The position numbers were made by a program, and so were the translations under genes. Of a stretch of DNA of 64,000 nt, positions 11,701 through 22,414 are shown one piece after another (the first letter of the stretch is position 1; every line of letters starts with the position of its first letter). The stretch is from positions 372,001 through 436,000 of the forward strand of contig BCIG01000021.1 in NCBI GenBank assembly GCA_001599915.1, given 5' to 3'. The notes beneath the pieces were generated by a model. The model did not search any database. It was not told where the DNA came from and saw only the letters and a program-made list of their open reading frames with translations. This DNA comes from Symbiotaphrina buchneri (Eukaryota; Ascomycota; Symbiotaphrinales; Symbiotaphrinaceae).

Positions 11701-13621
11701 TGACACGTCTCCACACAGTGCCAGCGGCCGTGCAGAAAATCAGCGATCCGTCCTGACCAACATCGATGTCTGTTACAGCAGATTGATCGTTTCTCAAGTA
11801 CCATACTTGGCGTGGCTGGGACAGCGCATTGCGGATCTTCGTGGGATTAGTGGTAGAGCTCGCAGTGGGTCCCGTTTCACTCTTTTGGCCGACATTCAGC
11901 GTCCACACTTCGCCCATCTTTGACATAGCCGCAATCGTGTCCCCACCAGAAGCAATTTTTGTAATATGGTTCGGCGTTGCATCGTACCTAGTGGAGCGGA
12001 ATGTGTCGAATCCTGGGAGTGAAAAGCCTATCAAAGGGAAGGGAACTTTGGCATAGCCATAATTCGCGAACACCCACACATCGTGATTTTCAAGGAGACA
12101 TATCGTCGCCCTGTCTATAGCGGAAACCATCGTGATAGGCGTCGAGAACAGCGCTGCGGCCACTCTCCTTGGTATAGTTTGCATCTCTAAAGACCGGGCA
12201 TCAGAGTCGACCAACCCTAGCTGGCCTTCGTTCTTCCCGAAGGTAAATAACGAAGTCTCGGTATGTACCACCGAATGGATTCTGGACGCCGCTGCGCCGA
12301 TTATCAACTCCCGTTTCAACGGGCCAAAAATCTGTCGAGGCAATAGCTGGATGGGTTCCTCATCTTTCAAGCTTGGTTTAGGCAAAGTGTAACCCAACTG
12401 TCCATAAGTATTTGTACCCCATGACAATATCTCTCCATCGTCTGTGACGGCCAATGTATGATTCTGGCCCAGTCCAACACTCACTACCCTCTTTCCAGAA
12501 AGTGCACCTCCCTCAATGCATGTGAAGTTGAACCTTGTTGTCTCATCGCCGGTGCCCAGTCTACCTCCAGGACCGAACCCACATATGTACAGATTGCTTT
12601 CCGGATCCGCTGTGATCACAGCTGTGTGAAGTTTCGACATAGCCACGTCATGGATCAGTAGTGGTCGGTGCCGTATAAGAGTGGGTAGGCATGACACGGC
12701 TTTTGAGGGCACAAATCCAGAGCCAGACATGTCCTCTTCAATCGGAGCGGTTTGAGGCCGGTATTCGAGATGCTCACGGTAAAACCTGTGAAGTAGATGT
12801 TCCGGTCTTTTAAGCGTAATCCGTTCCGGGTATTGTCTATCATCCTCGTTCCCAAATCCAAGTGTTAGATTTTTGTTACTTCCAAATGTGAAAACCTCGT
12901 CGCCTTCCGCAGATGCAGATGATGACCTCCGCCTACGGGGTCGATCGCTATTGAGGCCAGCTGAATCGGCGTACCCATCATCTTCTTCGTCCTCATCGCG
13001 CCTCGTTCCCCATTGTGACCTTTCGTGATTGAGCAGTCTATTTGCTACCGTCGCATTATAGACCTCGAAAGGGGTGTTTCCCTCCTTGTCCTTTATCTTC
13101 ACGAGCCCTCCGGTGTGTATCAACCCCAATGGGCTGTGACCCACGTCGTTCCTTCTGTCCCGGAACACGATCAAGCGTGCGACGGCCACGTTGCCAAAGT
13201 ACAGCGCCCGGTGTAGTGCAGTCCAGCCGCTTTCCAGGTCCTGAACATATAAGTCTATCGAAGGATGCTCTAGTAGAGATCGGGCAAATGGAATGGCGCT
13301 CTCGGACACATTTGATGCGATATGGTGTAACAGAGTCAAGCCGTGGTCATCTTTTGCATTGATAGTAGATCGATTAAGGACCTGACCAGCATTCTGACCC
13401 CGCCCGCCAGAAGCAGGTGTGTTCGGTATAGTCCAAGAACTCTTCCGGTTCTTCGGCGCCAGTTCTGGAGAACTCATGGGGTGATTATGGCTGCCCCCGC
13501 CACTGGCCGCCCTGCCAGCACCGCTTTTCTGTGCATATGGGCCGCTGCCGGCATCCGCCAACACGCGTCGAAAGTTATCGACGTCATCTTCCAGATAGTA
13601 TTTCCACAGATAGGCGCTCAT
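8718..13621 (-). CDS. IBtk-like ankyrin / RCC1 / BTB protein
   Basis: Likely substrate adaptor for a CUL3-type ubiquitin ligase, by analogy with human IBTK, which has the same domain order. Exons 13621-10570, 10517-10400, 10344-8718 give 1,598 residues. Ankyrin repeats lie near 90-200 (HGLTLLHHIA, GWTALHRALYFGNV, GNTPFEVYNA). RCC1-type repeats follow (VFTFGSNKNLTLGFG, LYICGFGPGGRLGTG, ILSWGTNTYGQLGY, LFTFGKNEGQLGL). Two BTB regions come next (SDVYLPVHGFMLSGRS; VQVDLAGGYAKVHSAL). The C-terminal third has LLDELDEDLLEELDQVV, PKLSQKERKRQQ and ends in an RGG/RGR tail. The internal start MSAYLWKYYLEDDVDNF at 13621 is preferred because the family begins this way. Intron 2 uses a weak GTGGGC donor, but the junction restores ENGLLDELDEDLL. 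Confidence 0.9.
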
Positions 13622-16600
13622 AAGACGGTAACCGGAGCGATAGGACAAGCTGCCCTCGCTCCAGATGAAGCACCTCGCTGTGACCTCCTAGGATCACGGC
13701 GTTTTTAAAGGTGCGCGGCGCGAAGGGAAGATCTTCGCAGTGGTAGAACACGGCTAGATGGTTGGCAAAGACCTGCAATCGAAAGAGTCCACGCTTCCGT
13801 TCTGACAGGGGTTGTGTTGCGAAACTGGGCGAGTTTGCCTCTGACCGTGACTGTACTTTGCGATAGCTGAAGAAGCGCTTATCGGAGATAAAGGTTGGAA
13901 GCGTTGATGGTCCTTGACCGGTCTGTGAACGATGTTCGTGTTCGAGAAGTGGGCTTGTCTGGGAGTGACTGACAGTTGCAAGGATGGTATCGCGGGATCG
14001 ATGCTGCTGAAGACTTCGCGGCCACGGCGGGGTTTATGCTGCTTGATGACAGAATCATACTGTCAAAGGGCACGGGAAGCTGGTGGGAGACGCGCTGGCC
14101 AATCACAAGCCATTGCGGATTCCACCTGCCCTACGGTCACCAACCGTTGGTCCAACGTCGTGGAGTCCGTGACAGTCAATTTCCACAACATCATGCCCTG
14201 GAATGTCACCTCGAAGTCGCTCAGATGATAGATATGTTGCGATGCAGATGCTCCTATTATTATCCTACATTTCTCATAGAGTTTGGAAACAATAACTTTC
14301 TCTCACGTGTGCACTTCGCGCCAGCGGGCTAAAGTGGGCGGTGTGACAAAGCCAGGCCTCACCGGCATGCCACGGACGCAGACAACCGGTCGTGCTCTAA
14401 TCCGTAGGATCCTCGACATCAATATTCACTCCACGCAAATCATTGGCCTGTACCTAATCTATATCTTGACCCTCAAGCCATTCAACTCATCCAGGTATGG
14501 ATACTAGAAGTCATGTGGTCCTGCTTGGATGCAAGGTCCTAATGGTCGAGTGCCGCATGTGTGAATGACGGTCTTGAACAGTGGAATGAGTCTGATTCAC
14601 TTCTCAACTGGGATTCCTGCTACCTTTCAGGCTCATTTTTCTCGTCATGTTGCTCGGTGAATGCAAGTCAGTCGTTAGGGACCATGTTCCCTTCCAACGT
14701 TAAGTAGAGATTCTGGAGCTGTCACACAGAGCAATATAGGCTTCGTTCTCTAACCGGGCTACAATAGCTCAATTATAAGGCGGAATATTCTCCTTTGCCC
14801 TTTCAATAACATAGGAGAAGCCATCATAGCTTGCAAGCGATGCGATTCCAACAACATGCTCTTGGTCAAACATTAACCTCTAATCCTCGCTGCTGGTCAG
14901 ATCCCACGGGTTGGCCGAGCGGTATGAATCGACCGTCCAATAGGATATACAGAGACTCTCGTATCGCTGTATCCGCGGACCTGCCGCAAAGGGCAGGATA
15001 TTGAGCAAATGTATGGGAGGATGATGGCTGTGGGCTTTGAGCAGGGCAAACGGTCACATCCGAAGGCAGCGAGTGCACCAGCCAATAATCGGGGGACGAT
15101 AGACCCCAGGATTGGATTACCGTTTACAGCTGATAAGCCAAGGTTGACAGTATGTAAAACCTGTGACTATCAATAAGATCGCTGCCTCCGGCTCTCAGCA
15201 AGCATTGATTCCTTATGAGAGTGGGTAAACTGGCTTTGTGCTGTCTGGCAGCTTCCCCTCAAGACCGAACAATTGATAGGTTGCTATGGCCGGCCACCTC
15301 TTTCTTTGCGGCATGCTGCTGGCTGTTGGCCGCTCTTGTCCGTGCAGGCAGAGCCAGCGAGCCCCCGGCCTCCGCAATAAGCTGGTCCTCTTAGACTGCT
15401 CCTAACATCTTCATGCAGCTCAGGGCTCAACTCACGACCTTACCGGATACCTTAAGTAGGCACCTTATATTCGGCCTGCCGTAGTTGTAATGCACTTCAG
15501 ACTTGGACGCTCCCAATTGGTGAGTCTGCCCTCGGCTTGCGGTCTAAGGTCGCTGTTGCCCAGAGAGCTTCTTCTTCGTATATAATATCAGCTCTGGTGA
15601 TTACTCTCCATCGATTCTCTTTGTCTCTCGGCCACCAGCGAGCCTCTTTTCAAGAAACCAAGTCCGTACGCCGCGGTCAGCTGTAGAGTTAGCGTTTTGT
15701 TGTGTTCGTCCTCTGAATGGCCATTCTGCTGTCATAGGCCGCCTCTCCTCGCTACTGTACGCTAGCGGTGCGTGACCTCTCGATAGCGCCCGACTATCTA
15801 CACCCTTAGGTCCTGGAGCTCCAGATCCAACATCTCTCCCTGAATTCCTCAACCTGTTGCTTCTCCATCGAGCTCCATCTCCCTAAGGTATAATTCTTAC
15901 AGGTTTTTTTTTGGATGACAGTTAGCGTGTTTACTTAGCGGGCTTCGTTGCTCGTTCCGGAGAACAAAAGACTGCAAAGCCAGAGCACCACGGCCGTTTT
16001 CGAGTCATCCCCAGTCACGTCACACGAACAGACGACTGCTGTCACCCGGCCCGTTTTGAATCACTACAACCATCCTTCAACTACAGACGATTCCAGTCAT
16101 ATCTGATAGCCTTGGATCGCGTTTTACCAATGCACTACAATCCGCTTGACCGATAATATACAGCAATACGAAGGGTGCGCTGGTAGCAAATCGTTAAATC
16201 GGCTGTGCACCAGGCAGTGAGGCATCAGTCTACCTCGTCCAGACTCTGGAGCCTGCCGTAGTTGCCTAGGATCATATCGAGCGTCCAACATCAGACAATA
16301 ATGGAGCCTCGAACTCGATAACCTAACAAGGTGTCGGCTGGAGGAATTATCGGATTGTTATTGTCCACATCGGCTTCGAGGGATCTGAGACTTTACTTCG
16401 AACAATAACGGCAAGCATAATCTGTACGGTGAACATGGAGGCTGCTGCCACTCGTCACGATCCGGGCTTCAATATAGAGGATACCCAGTGATTACCTGTC
16501 GTATTGCCATATTACACCCTCGCGTCCTCTTCCCGTCAGGGCTTGGCCTTCTCGGAGGAGCTACCTGGACCCGCAGAGTACTTAGACTGTACTTTGTGTC

Positions 16601-16643
16601 GTATCATCACCTACACAGGACCTCAATTCTGCAGCTAGTCGCC
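13622..16643. other. 3-kb divergent spacer upstream of IBtk-like gene and ATG13
   Basis: The longest gene-free stretch here. It must hold both promoters and probably a long ATG13 leader. Short frames (for example 13976-14332 plus, 15601-15852 minus) have no family features. A 14-base direct repeat, GCCTGCCGTAGTTG, occurs at 15474-15487 and 16251-16264. TGGCCGAGCGG at 14914 resembles a tRNA A box, but no matching stem or B box follows. No gene called. Confidence 0.6.
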
Positions 16644-19633
16644 ATGCATCAGCATCCTCGGACACCACCGGTGTCGGCGTCTCCGGCGTCGTCGCCGTGG
16701 ACCAATCCACAACGCACCAACAACCAGCGGGATCCTGATATTGCTCGGCCCCAGCCTGAGCCTGTGCGCGGATTCTCCGGAGATCATATATCGAGGCAGG
16801 AAGATGCCGGCGAGGCTGGACAACCATCTCAGTCTGCAATTCAAGCCAAAGAAACCAGGGCGAAACTTAATCAGATCATCCAGGTAAAGACTCAAAATTT
16901 TTCAATAGATAATGTTTCAATGACCCTAACATGCATTTCCTAGAATTACCATACGAAAGCTGCCCTTATCATCCTCCAGTCAAGGGTCAACCTTCCTCCA
17001 GCATATACGAAAGGGACGGATATTCAAAGGGTGAACAAATGGGTATGGAAACTGAAGTTCCCGATTGGTCTGTCCTGTTACTGATTCTGCAGTTCAACGT
17101 TGAAATTGACGAGACCGATATTCTTCGCGAAGATTTGCGGATCTGGAGGACTTGCGATGCCGTAGATAATCGCCCGCCACCTCTTATCATTGAGACGTTC
17201 CTTGACACGGCCGCACTCACCCACAATCAGACTCTAGTAATAATCGATGACCAGGGCAAACGATGGGACGTTGCTGAAGCTCTTAATGAGGGTGACCACA
17301 GCGGGAGGCCCGGCCGCTCCGATAGGCGGAGTCGGGTTATCCTGGAGCGCTGGAGGATTGAGCTAGGATCTTCCCCAGGCGACCTTCCGCCAGACCTTGC
17401 GACCATGCTCGCTACAGTCTACAAAAAGAGTATCGTCTTGTTTCGCTCATTGTACACTTATTCGAAATTCTTGCCCGCATGGAAATTCAGTCGGCGTAAC
17501 GCCAAGCTACATGGACCGCATGCAGCTCTGAGGGTACAATACAGAATATCGAATGGCGACGAGTTTGAAGCATCGAAGCCGGACGGGCTCAGTGTGCCGT
17601 TATTCGAAGGGAGCGGCCGCGTCTGTGAAACATTTTCCTTCGGTAACACAGAGTCGCCTGCTGGGCCTTTCTCGGTACAAGTTACATATCGGACAAGTTG
17701 TGAATTTCGTGTGGATGACTCGGAAGCGCTTCTCAGTTCGAGGTTCATGGGAATAGATGAACGGTTTTTACGACCCTCTCTAGCTGGGCACGAGCAACTC
17801 CAAGAAAAAGAGGTTGGCTCATTACCTACTGCCAGAGGAGATCTAGGTGAACGACCAGATGGAAGCCAAGCGTATGGCAGTCTATCTACCTTCCATCAGG
17901 TGGGCGTGCCATCTGGGTCAAGTCCCTTGTCGGCCCTTCGTGCTGCACGCGACCTGGTAGGAGATTCTCCCGCTGCTTCACCACCATTAAAGCGAGCCCC
18001 TAGTATTCGCTCGACTCAAGGCTCGAAGTCGTCACTGCGGTCCGATGGAGTACCCGATGTACAAAGACGCCCATCTGTTTCGTTCATGCCTTTCAAGGCA
18101 CCATCTCTATCGGCGTCACCATCTCCAATTGAGCAGATGGGTGGACATTACCAGCGGAGCTCGTTGGGCCGTACGTCAGCAATCTCTCAATTAGCGCAAG
18201 CTCGAAACCCTTCTTCTGCTAGCATCTTGTCGTCATCCGCTCTGAGGAATGCATCCAACCCTATGGAGACTGCCATTGCTTCGTCAACATCCGGATCTCC
18301 AAAACCCGCCCCGATTAGTCGCTACAGCAGCAGTTTCGGTCATCGACGTGGACGGCTTTCTTCCGGCGGAGGAAGTAGAACCGAAGATGAGAATAACAGC
18401 AGTGGCAAGGGGAGTTTGTCTTCTTCCATTGCGCAGCCAGGGTCCGGTTTGCTGGCAGAGACTGGAGGTGCAAGCTCAGGCTCCGTTCAGACGGATGATG
18501 ATAATATATCTGATTTCTTGAAGATGCTGGATATGAAGAAGGACCTGAAGAGCTTTCACGGTCCTGTGGACCCCATGGCTGTTGATTCGTCGACCAGGCG
18601 CACGACAGCCGCTCTATCCAAGTTTCAGAGGATGCGAGATTCTAATGCTGCCCTTTCTGAATCAATGTCATCATCTTTGATGTTGCACCGGTCATCCACC
18701 TCGTCAAGTCGGCAGCTGTCAAGCGTACCGCCAATGGTGGCGGGTACGTCCGCATCCACTTCCTCATCCCCAGGGAAACCTATTTCCCCGCATACGCCAC
18801 ATACCCCGGCTATCCCGTCGCGTCTGAGCGCCAACTCGATTGCAGACTATCAGCCGCGGCGAAGTCGCAGTCATAGGTCACCAGATACAGACGGAGCCAA
18901 CGCACGACGTGAAGACACTAGCAGTGAGGACACCACGAGGGATCCCAGTACCAATGCCATAGACATTCCCACCTCTCCGAGGCCTTTCCAGGCGCATAAC
19001 CGGAGATCGAGTTCGGTGGCTATGCAGCACCGGCATGCTGGCCTAGACGAGGAGACTGGAGATCTCCTTCCTTTTGGACTACGAAGCGCTAGCATGGGCA
19101 CGGATGACCGCCCGCCGCTAAGCCTCAGCGCCCTGCTTGGCCTTCAGGAAGCCGGAGAGACGGAGTTGCCCGGCGAGACTGTGGAGAGGACTTTAGGGCC
19201 TGCCATCCATTCCGATGTACGCTCTGCAGGGATGGCACGCCAACAGTCATCATCGGTCGAATCCCGGGAGGAGGTCCAGCAAGCAGCCATTCGCGGTAGT
19301 AGTGCCACAGGGGGATATCGAACACGGCTATCTCGTGGCGGTGGAAGAGGCCTCACGCCACCTCATGGCTCATTTTCAAGCTTGACCGGTGAGCGGGGCT
19401 CCGGTAGTGGCACCTCTGAAACCCGTGGAGGACGGTACAGCTTCAGTCGCCAGGCGAATTTCGAGGAAGATGAACCTTTGCTCTTTGCCATGAGTGAGCT
19501 AGGCGCTCAGGGAGGTGGCCGACGGAGCATTGAAGAGGGCAGAGGTGGGTCCGGTGCCGGTGAGCGCGGATCCGGAGGGGAGTCGACGAGCAGCTCAAGG
19601 CGAGGTACTAGGCGAGGCGGGCTTTGGGGTTGA
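16644..19633 (+). CDS. ATG13: Autophagy protein Atg13
   Basis: Regulatory subunit of the Atg1 kinase complex; starvation dephosphorylates it and lets it scaffold Atg1 and Atg17 at the pre-autophagosomal structure. Exons 16644-16883, 16944-17042 and 17093-19633 encode 959 residues. The N-terminal HORMA domain begins after an 80-residue leader: [85 protein letters not shown]. The rest is a Ser-rich disordered tail with [21 protein letters not shown] (the Atg17/Atg1-interacting region of fungal Atg13) and a late [12 protein letters not shown] segment resembling the conserved Atg1-binding element. Introns are 60 and 50 nt. The small 99-nt exon 2 is fixed by the conserved NYHTKAAL to KGT segment. 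Confidence 0.96.
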
Positions 19634-19740
19634 ATGCCCCGATGTCTGAGGAGGCAAACAGCACTCCATACATATTGGCCAGTCGAAGGAGACTTGGCGT
19701 CGCACTGCTATGATTGTAACGACCACATCAGCTACTGCAG

Positions 19741-20181
19741 TCAATTGATGCAAGGCCCAGTTGGCGCCGTTCTGATTCCTGACACCGCTCGGCGTTTGGC
19801 GGCTTGGGATGCTTTTTTCAGTTTTACACAGAATGACTTTAATTTCCACTCACATCTTGGGGCTACAATGTGCAGTAATATTACGCAAATGAGGATCTCA
19901 GCGTTGAACCCCGTTCTGCCAGCATTTCCCCCAGCCTTAGTCCTGCTTCTTGATGATGACGAGATCTCATGGTTTTTTGCCTTTTTGGGTTTACCGACAA
20001 CATGGTGTTGCTTTTGCTTTTTATCGTGTTGCCCGTGGTCTTGCGTTGCGTTGCGTCTTGCCGTCCCACGGGGCGTTTTTGTTGTTAGAGAGGTGGGCGC
20101 TCTGCTGGTTCGGCATTGGGATAAGATGGAATGGGTTGAGATTGGGATGGTATCAGATGGGGATGGGATGAGATAGGCCAT
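19741..20181 (-). CDS. Unrecognised small basic protein with one hydrophobic segment
   Basis: Single-exon frame of 146 residues. The start has a strong fungal context (GACCATGGCC at 20185-20176) and is preceded on the coding strand by a C/T-rich block (20262-20219), typical of fungal leaders. N-terminal part: MAYLIPSPSDTIPISTHS. Middle: basic and polar (TKTPRGTARRNA, DKKQKQHHVVGKPKKAK). Then SSSSRSRTKAGG and a hydrophobic stretch AEILICVILLHIVAPRCEW near the C-terminus, which could be a single membrane segment. It converges tail-to-tail with ATG13 and lies behind the copper-fist gene. I do not recognise a family. It could be a spurious frame; leader and start context are the arguments for it. 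Confidence 0.4.
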   Translation of the reverse strand: MAYLIPSPSDTIPISTHSILSQCRTSRAPTSLTTKTPRGTARRNATQDHGQHDKKQKQHHVVGKPKKAKNHEISSSSRSRTKAGGNAGRTGFNAEILICVILLHIVAPRCEWKLKSFCVKLKKASQAAKRRAVSGIRTAPTGPCIN

Positions 20182-20829
20182 GGTCTTGTAGGAAAGATGA
20201 AAGAAGACATGGCCGGAGACAGAGAGGGGCATGGAGAGAGGGGGGCGGATAGAGAGAGAGGGTAATCTACAGCAATTGGAAATAGGGAATAAAGAATGAA
20301 TGAAGAGCGGGATAAGCGGATAGCGAAGTGAAGTGATAGTTGATAGTTGATAGCCATATCGTAGCAAATGCCATCCATCGAACCATGTACCTCATCTCAT
20401 CTCATCTCACCTCATGAAATAAAATGTTGGAATGATCCTGTGTCACAAAGAACCGATGCGAAGCGAAGATGGTTTGAAACAAGCACATTCATATTTTTTC
20501 ATCAGGGACTATATAACTCAGGCTGACCGCTCTCTCCGCAAGCCAAGGAAATCTATATACGACCGGCAGCGACAGTAGCAGCAACACGCGCGGCTACCTA
20601 GACCTAGTTCAGGCTCAAAATGTCTACACTGGTTTTGATATCGCACGCATAAATGACGGAAAATGGTCCACGCCAAAGGGCTAACCCACTCGTCAACCCG
20701 CGCAACGCAACGCAACGCGAAAGCAAGGCGTTGCCAGACGAGGACATAACCAAGGCCCGTTCTGGTTGGGAGTCGAGGTCAAAACAGATGGCCGGCAATA
20801 TCGCCCAGCAAGCCCCGCCCCCACGAATG
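20182..20829. other. Spacer with purine-rich and short tandem tracts
   Basis: Holds the 3' end of the copper-fist gene and a possible promoter for the small minus-strand gene. Visible low-complexity tracts: purine-rich 20219-20262, CATCTCATCTCATCTCAC-type pentamers at 20393-20412, and GCAACGCAACGCAACGCG near 20701-20718. Confidence 0.5.
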
Positions 20830-22414
20830 TCAGCTCAGCCAGACATTGTTCGCTATATCTGTACCATCATCCGGCACGTAAGACACATGCTCATTCGAGG
20901 GAGCCGTTGGCCAGACAGACTCGTTTCTGGGCTCCGGCTTGATCATGCTCATCTCCATGTTGTTCTCAGCGGGCAGTGTCGTTGGCATGATATTCTCCAT
21001 CGCTTTCGCGTTCGAAAAGTCGAAGGCGGGTGTGAGAAGAGATCCATCTCCGTTATCATAGTTGTCGAATGTCGTGGTACCAGCAGCAGCTTCTTTGAGA
21101 AACTGGTCGATGTCAAGGGGAGCAGTGATGGCAGTCGGTTGCATCCCCGGAAATGTAGACACTGGGTTGCCCAGATGATAAGCCGACGTATCGGCTGTCT
21201 CGGACGATTCGGAGCTGTAGACGTTCGGGTTGATGAGAGCTGGTGGATTCATAGCATTGCCGTCGCCGAATGTATTGAAATCTTCAACTTCAGACACCTC
21301 GCCAGAAGACGAAGTAGTCAGAGCAGGATGGCCATTGCTCAAGTTGCTCGTGTAGTCGTTGCTTGTGTAATCGAGGCTGGCATAGGATGGAGGCTGAGCG
21401 TAAGCAGATGAAAAAGCATTGTTTTCCGCATCAAGCGGGAAGTTGAAGGTTGACCAGTCAACGTCTGGAGGATCAATGCCAGCAGAGAAGATAGGCTGCT
21501 CGAAATTGGACGGTATATCGAAGTAATTTGATCCGTTCAGGTTGTTCGTCGTCGGTTGGAATTGGGTAGGCATGTCGGTCGTCGCGAAGCCAGTGCTTAA
21601 GTCCAATGGTGGCGGTCTTTCCGAGAAGAAATCGAAGACCCCGGCACTCGTCAGTATAGGAGAATTGTGTTCCGATTTAACAAGGCGAGACTCGTTGTTG
21701 GCGAAGACAGCGCCGTCGGTTGGGGAGGGATTTGACGAAGCGTCGAACGTATTTAGTGTTGGGAGCGAGTCGACAGAGCGTTGGGCATTCATCGCCGAAC
21801 CATGTATTGTGTGGGGACGAGGGATCTTGTAGGGGACGCCGCATCGGTGAGCCATGTCATTGTGTTTGTGAGCAGGCTTGTGGTGACCGTTGGCGACGAC
21901 CAGTGATCCATCCGATTGAGCGGTGGTAAGGCGGGGTTTGGGGACGGAAGCCTTAGGGGGTAGAACAGGGGGCTCCGCATCGACCAGCGGATCCTGTTCT
22001 TTCTTCAATGCGCAAGTACAGCGTTCACCGTGCGAGCAGCAGCAGGTGTGGAGACCCGCTGTGCCATGATCAGAAGATGTACAAAGGATGGGCCCGCCAG
22101 CGTGCTCACCCTTTGAATCACCCTTCAATACATGACTGCATTGTCCCTTTGTGTGGGATTTATCTCCGCAATCACATTTGACGTGAGCGGACCGAGCCTT
22201 GCGAAGGCCCCGGCAATGATTGCATTGTGTGACGGGACGACCCTTTTTGTTGATGTGTTTGAGCTCGCGGTCTGTAGCTGACGGTTAGCATCATCGCCAC
22301 GGCTAGACAGCGACGTGTGACGGGTCAGGGTGGCTTACCAGAATGATGACAGGTGCTAACACGATGACCTCTTATGCAGGCATCGCAAGCCCATTTTTCA
22401 CCGTCAATCAACAT
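20830..22414 (-). CDS. Copper-fist transcription factor
   Basis: Copper-sensing DNA-binding regulator of the Ace1/Mac1/Cuf1 class. Exon 1 is 22414-22339 and exon 2 is 22271-20830 (505 residues), with a 67-nt intron inside the DNA-binding domain. The N-terminus is a canonical copper fist: MLIDGEKWACDACIRGHR with zinc ligands Cys10, Cys13, Cys22 and His24, then the minor-groove KKGRP motif, CNHCRGLRKARSAHVKCDCG and a Cys cluster (HTCCCSHGERCTC near residue 115) that could bind copper(I). The rest is an acidic, Asn/Ser/Pro-rich activation-type tail (VDWSTFNFPLD, DIDQFLKEAA). Two tandem acceptors 6 nt apart (22278 and 22272) are possible; the downstream one gives the consensus HSDREL. Whether it controls copper uptake or detoxification cannot be told from sequence. 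Confidence 0.93.

Noticed and set aside
14900-14980. TGGCCGAGCGG, a good A-box match for a Leu/Ser tRNA.
   Set aside because: No acceptor stem pairing and no GGTTCGAATCC-type B box at a suitable distance.
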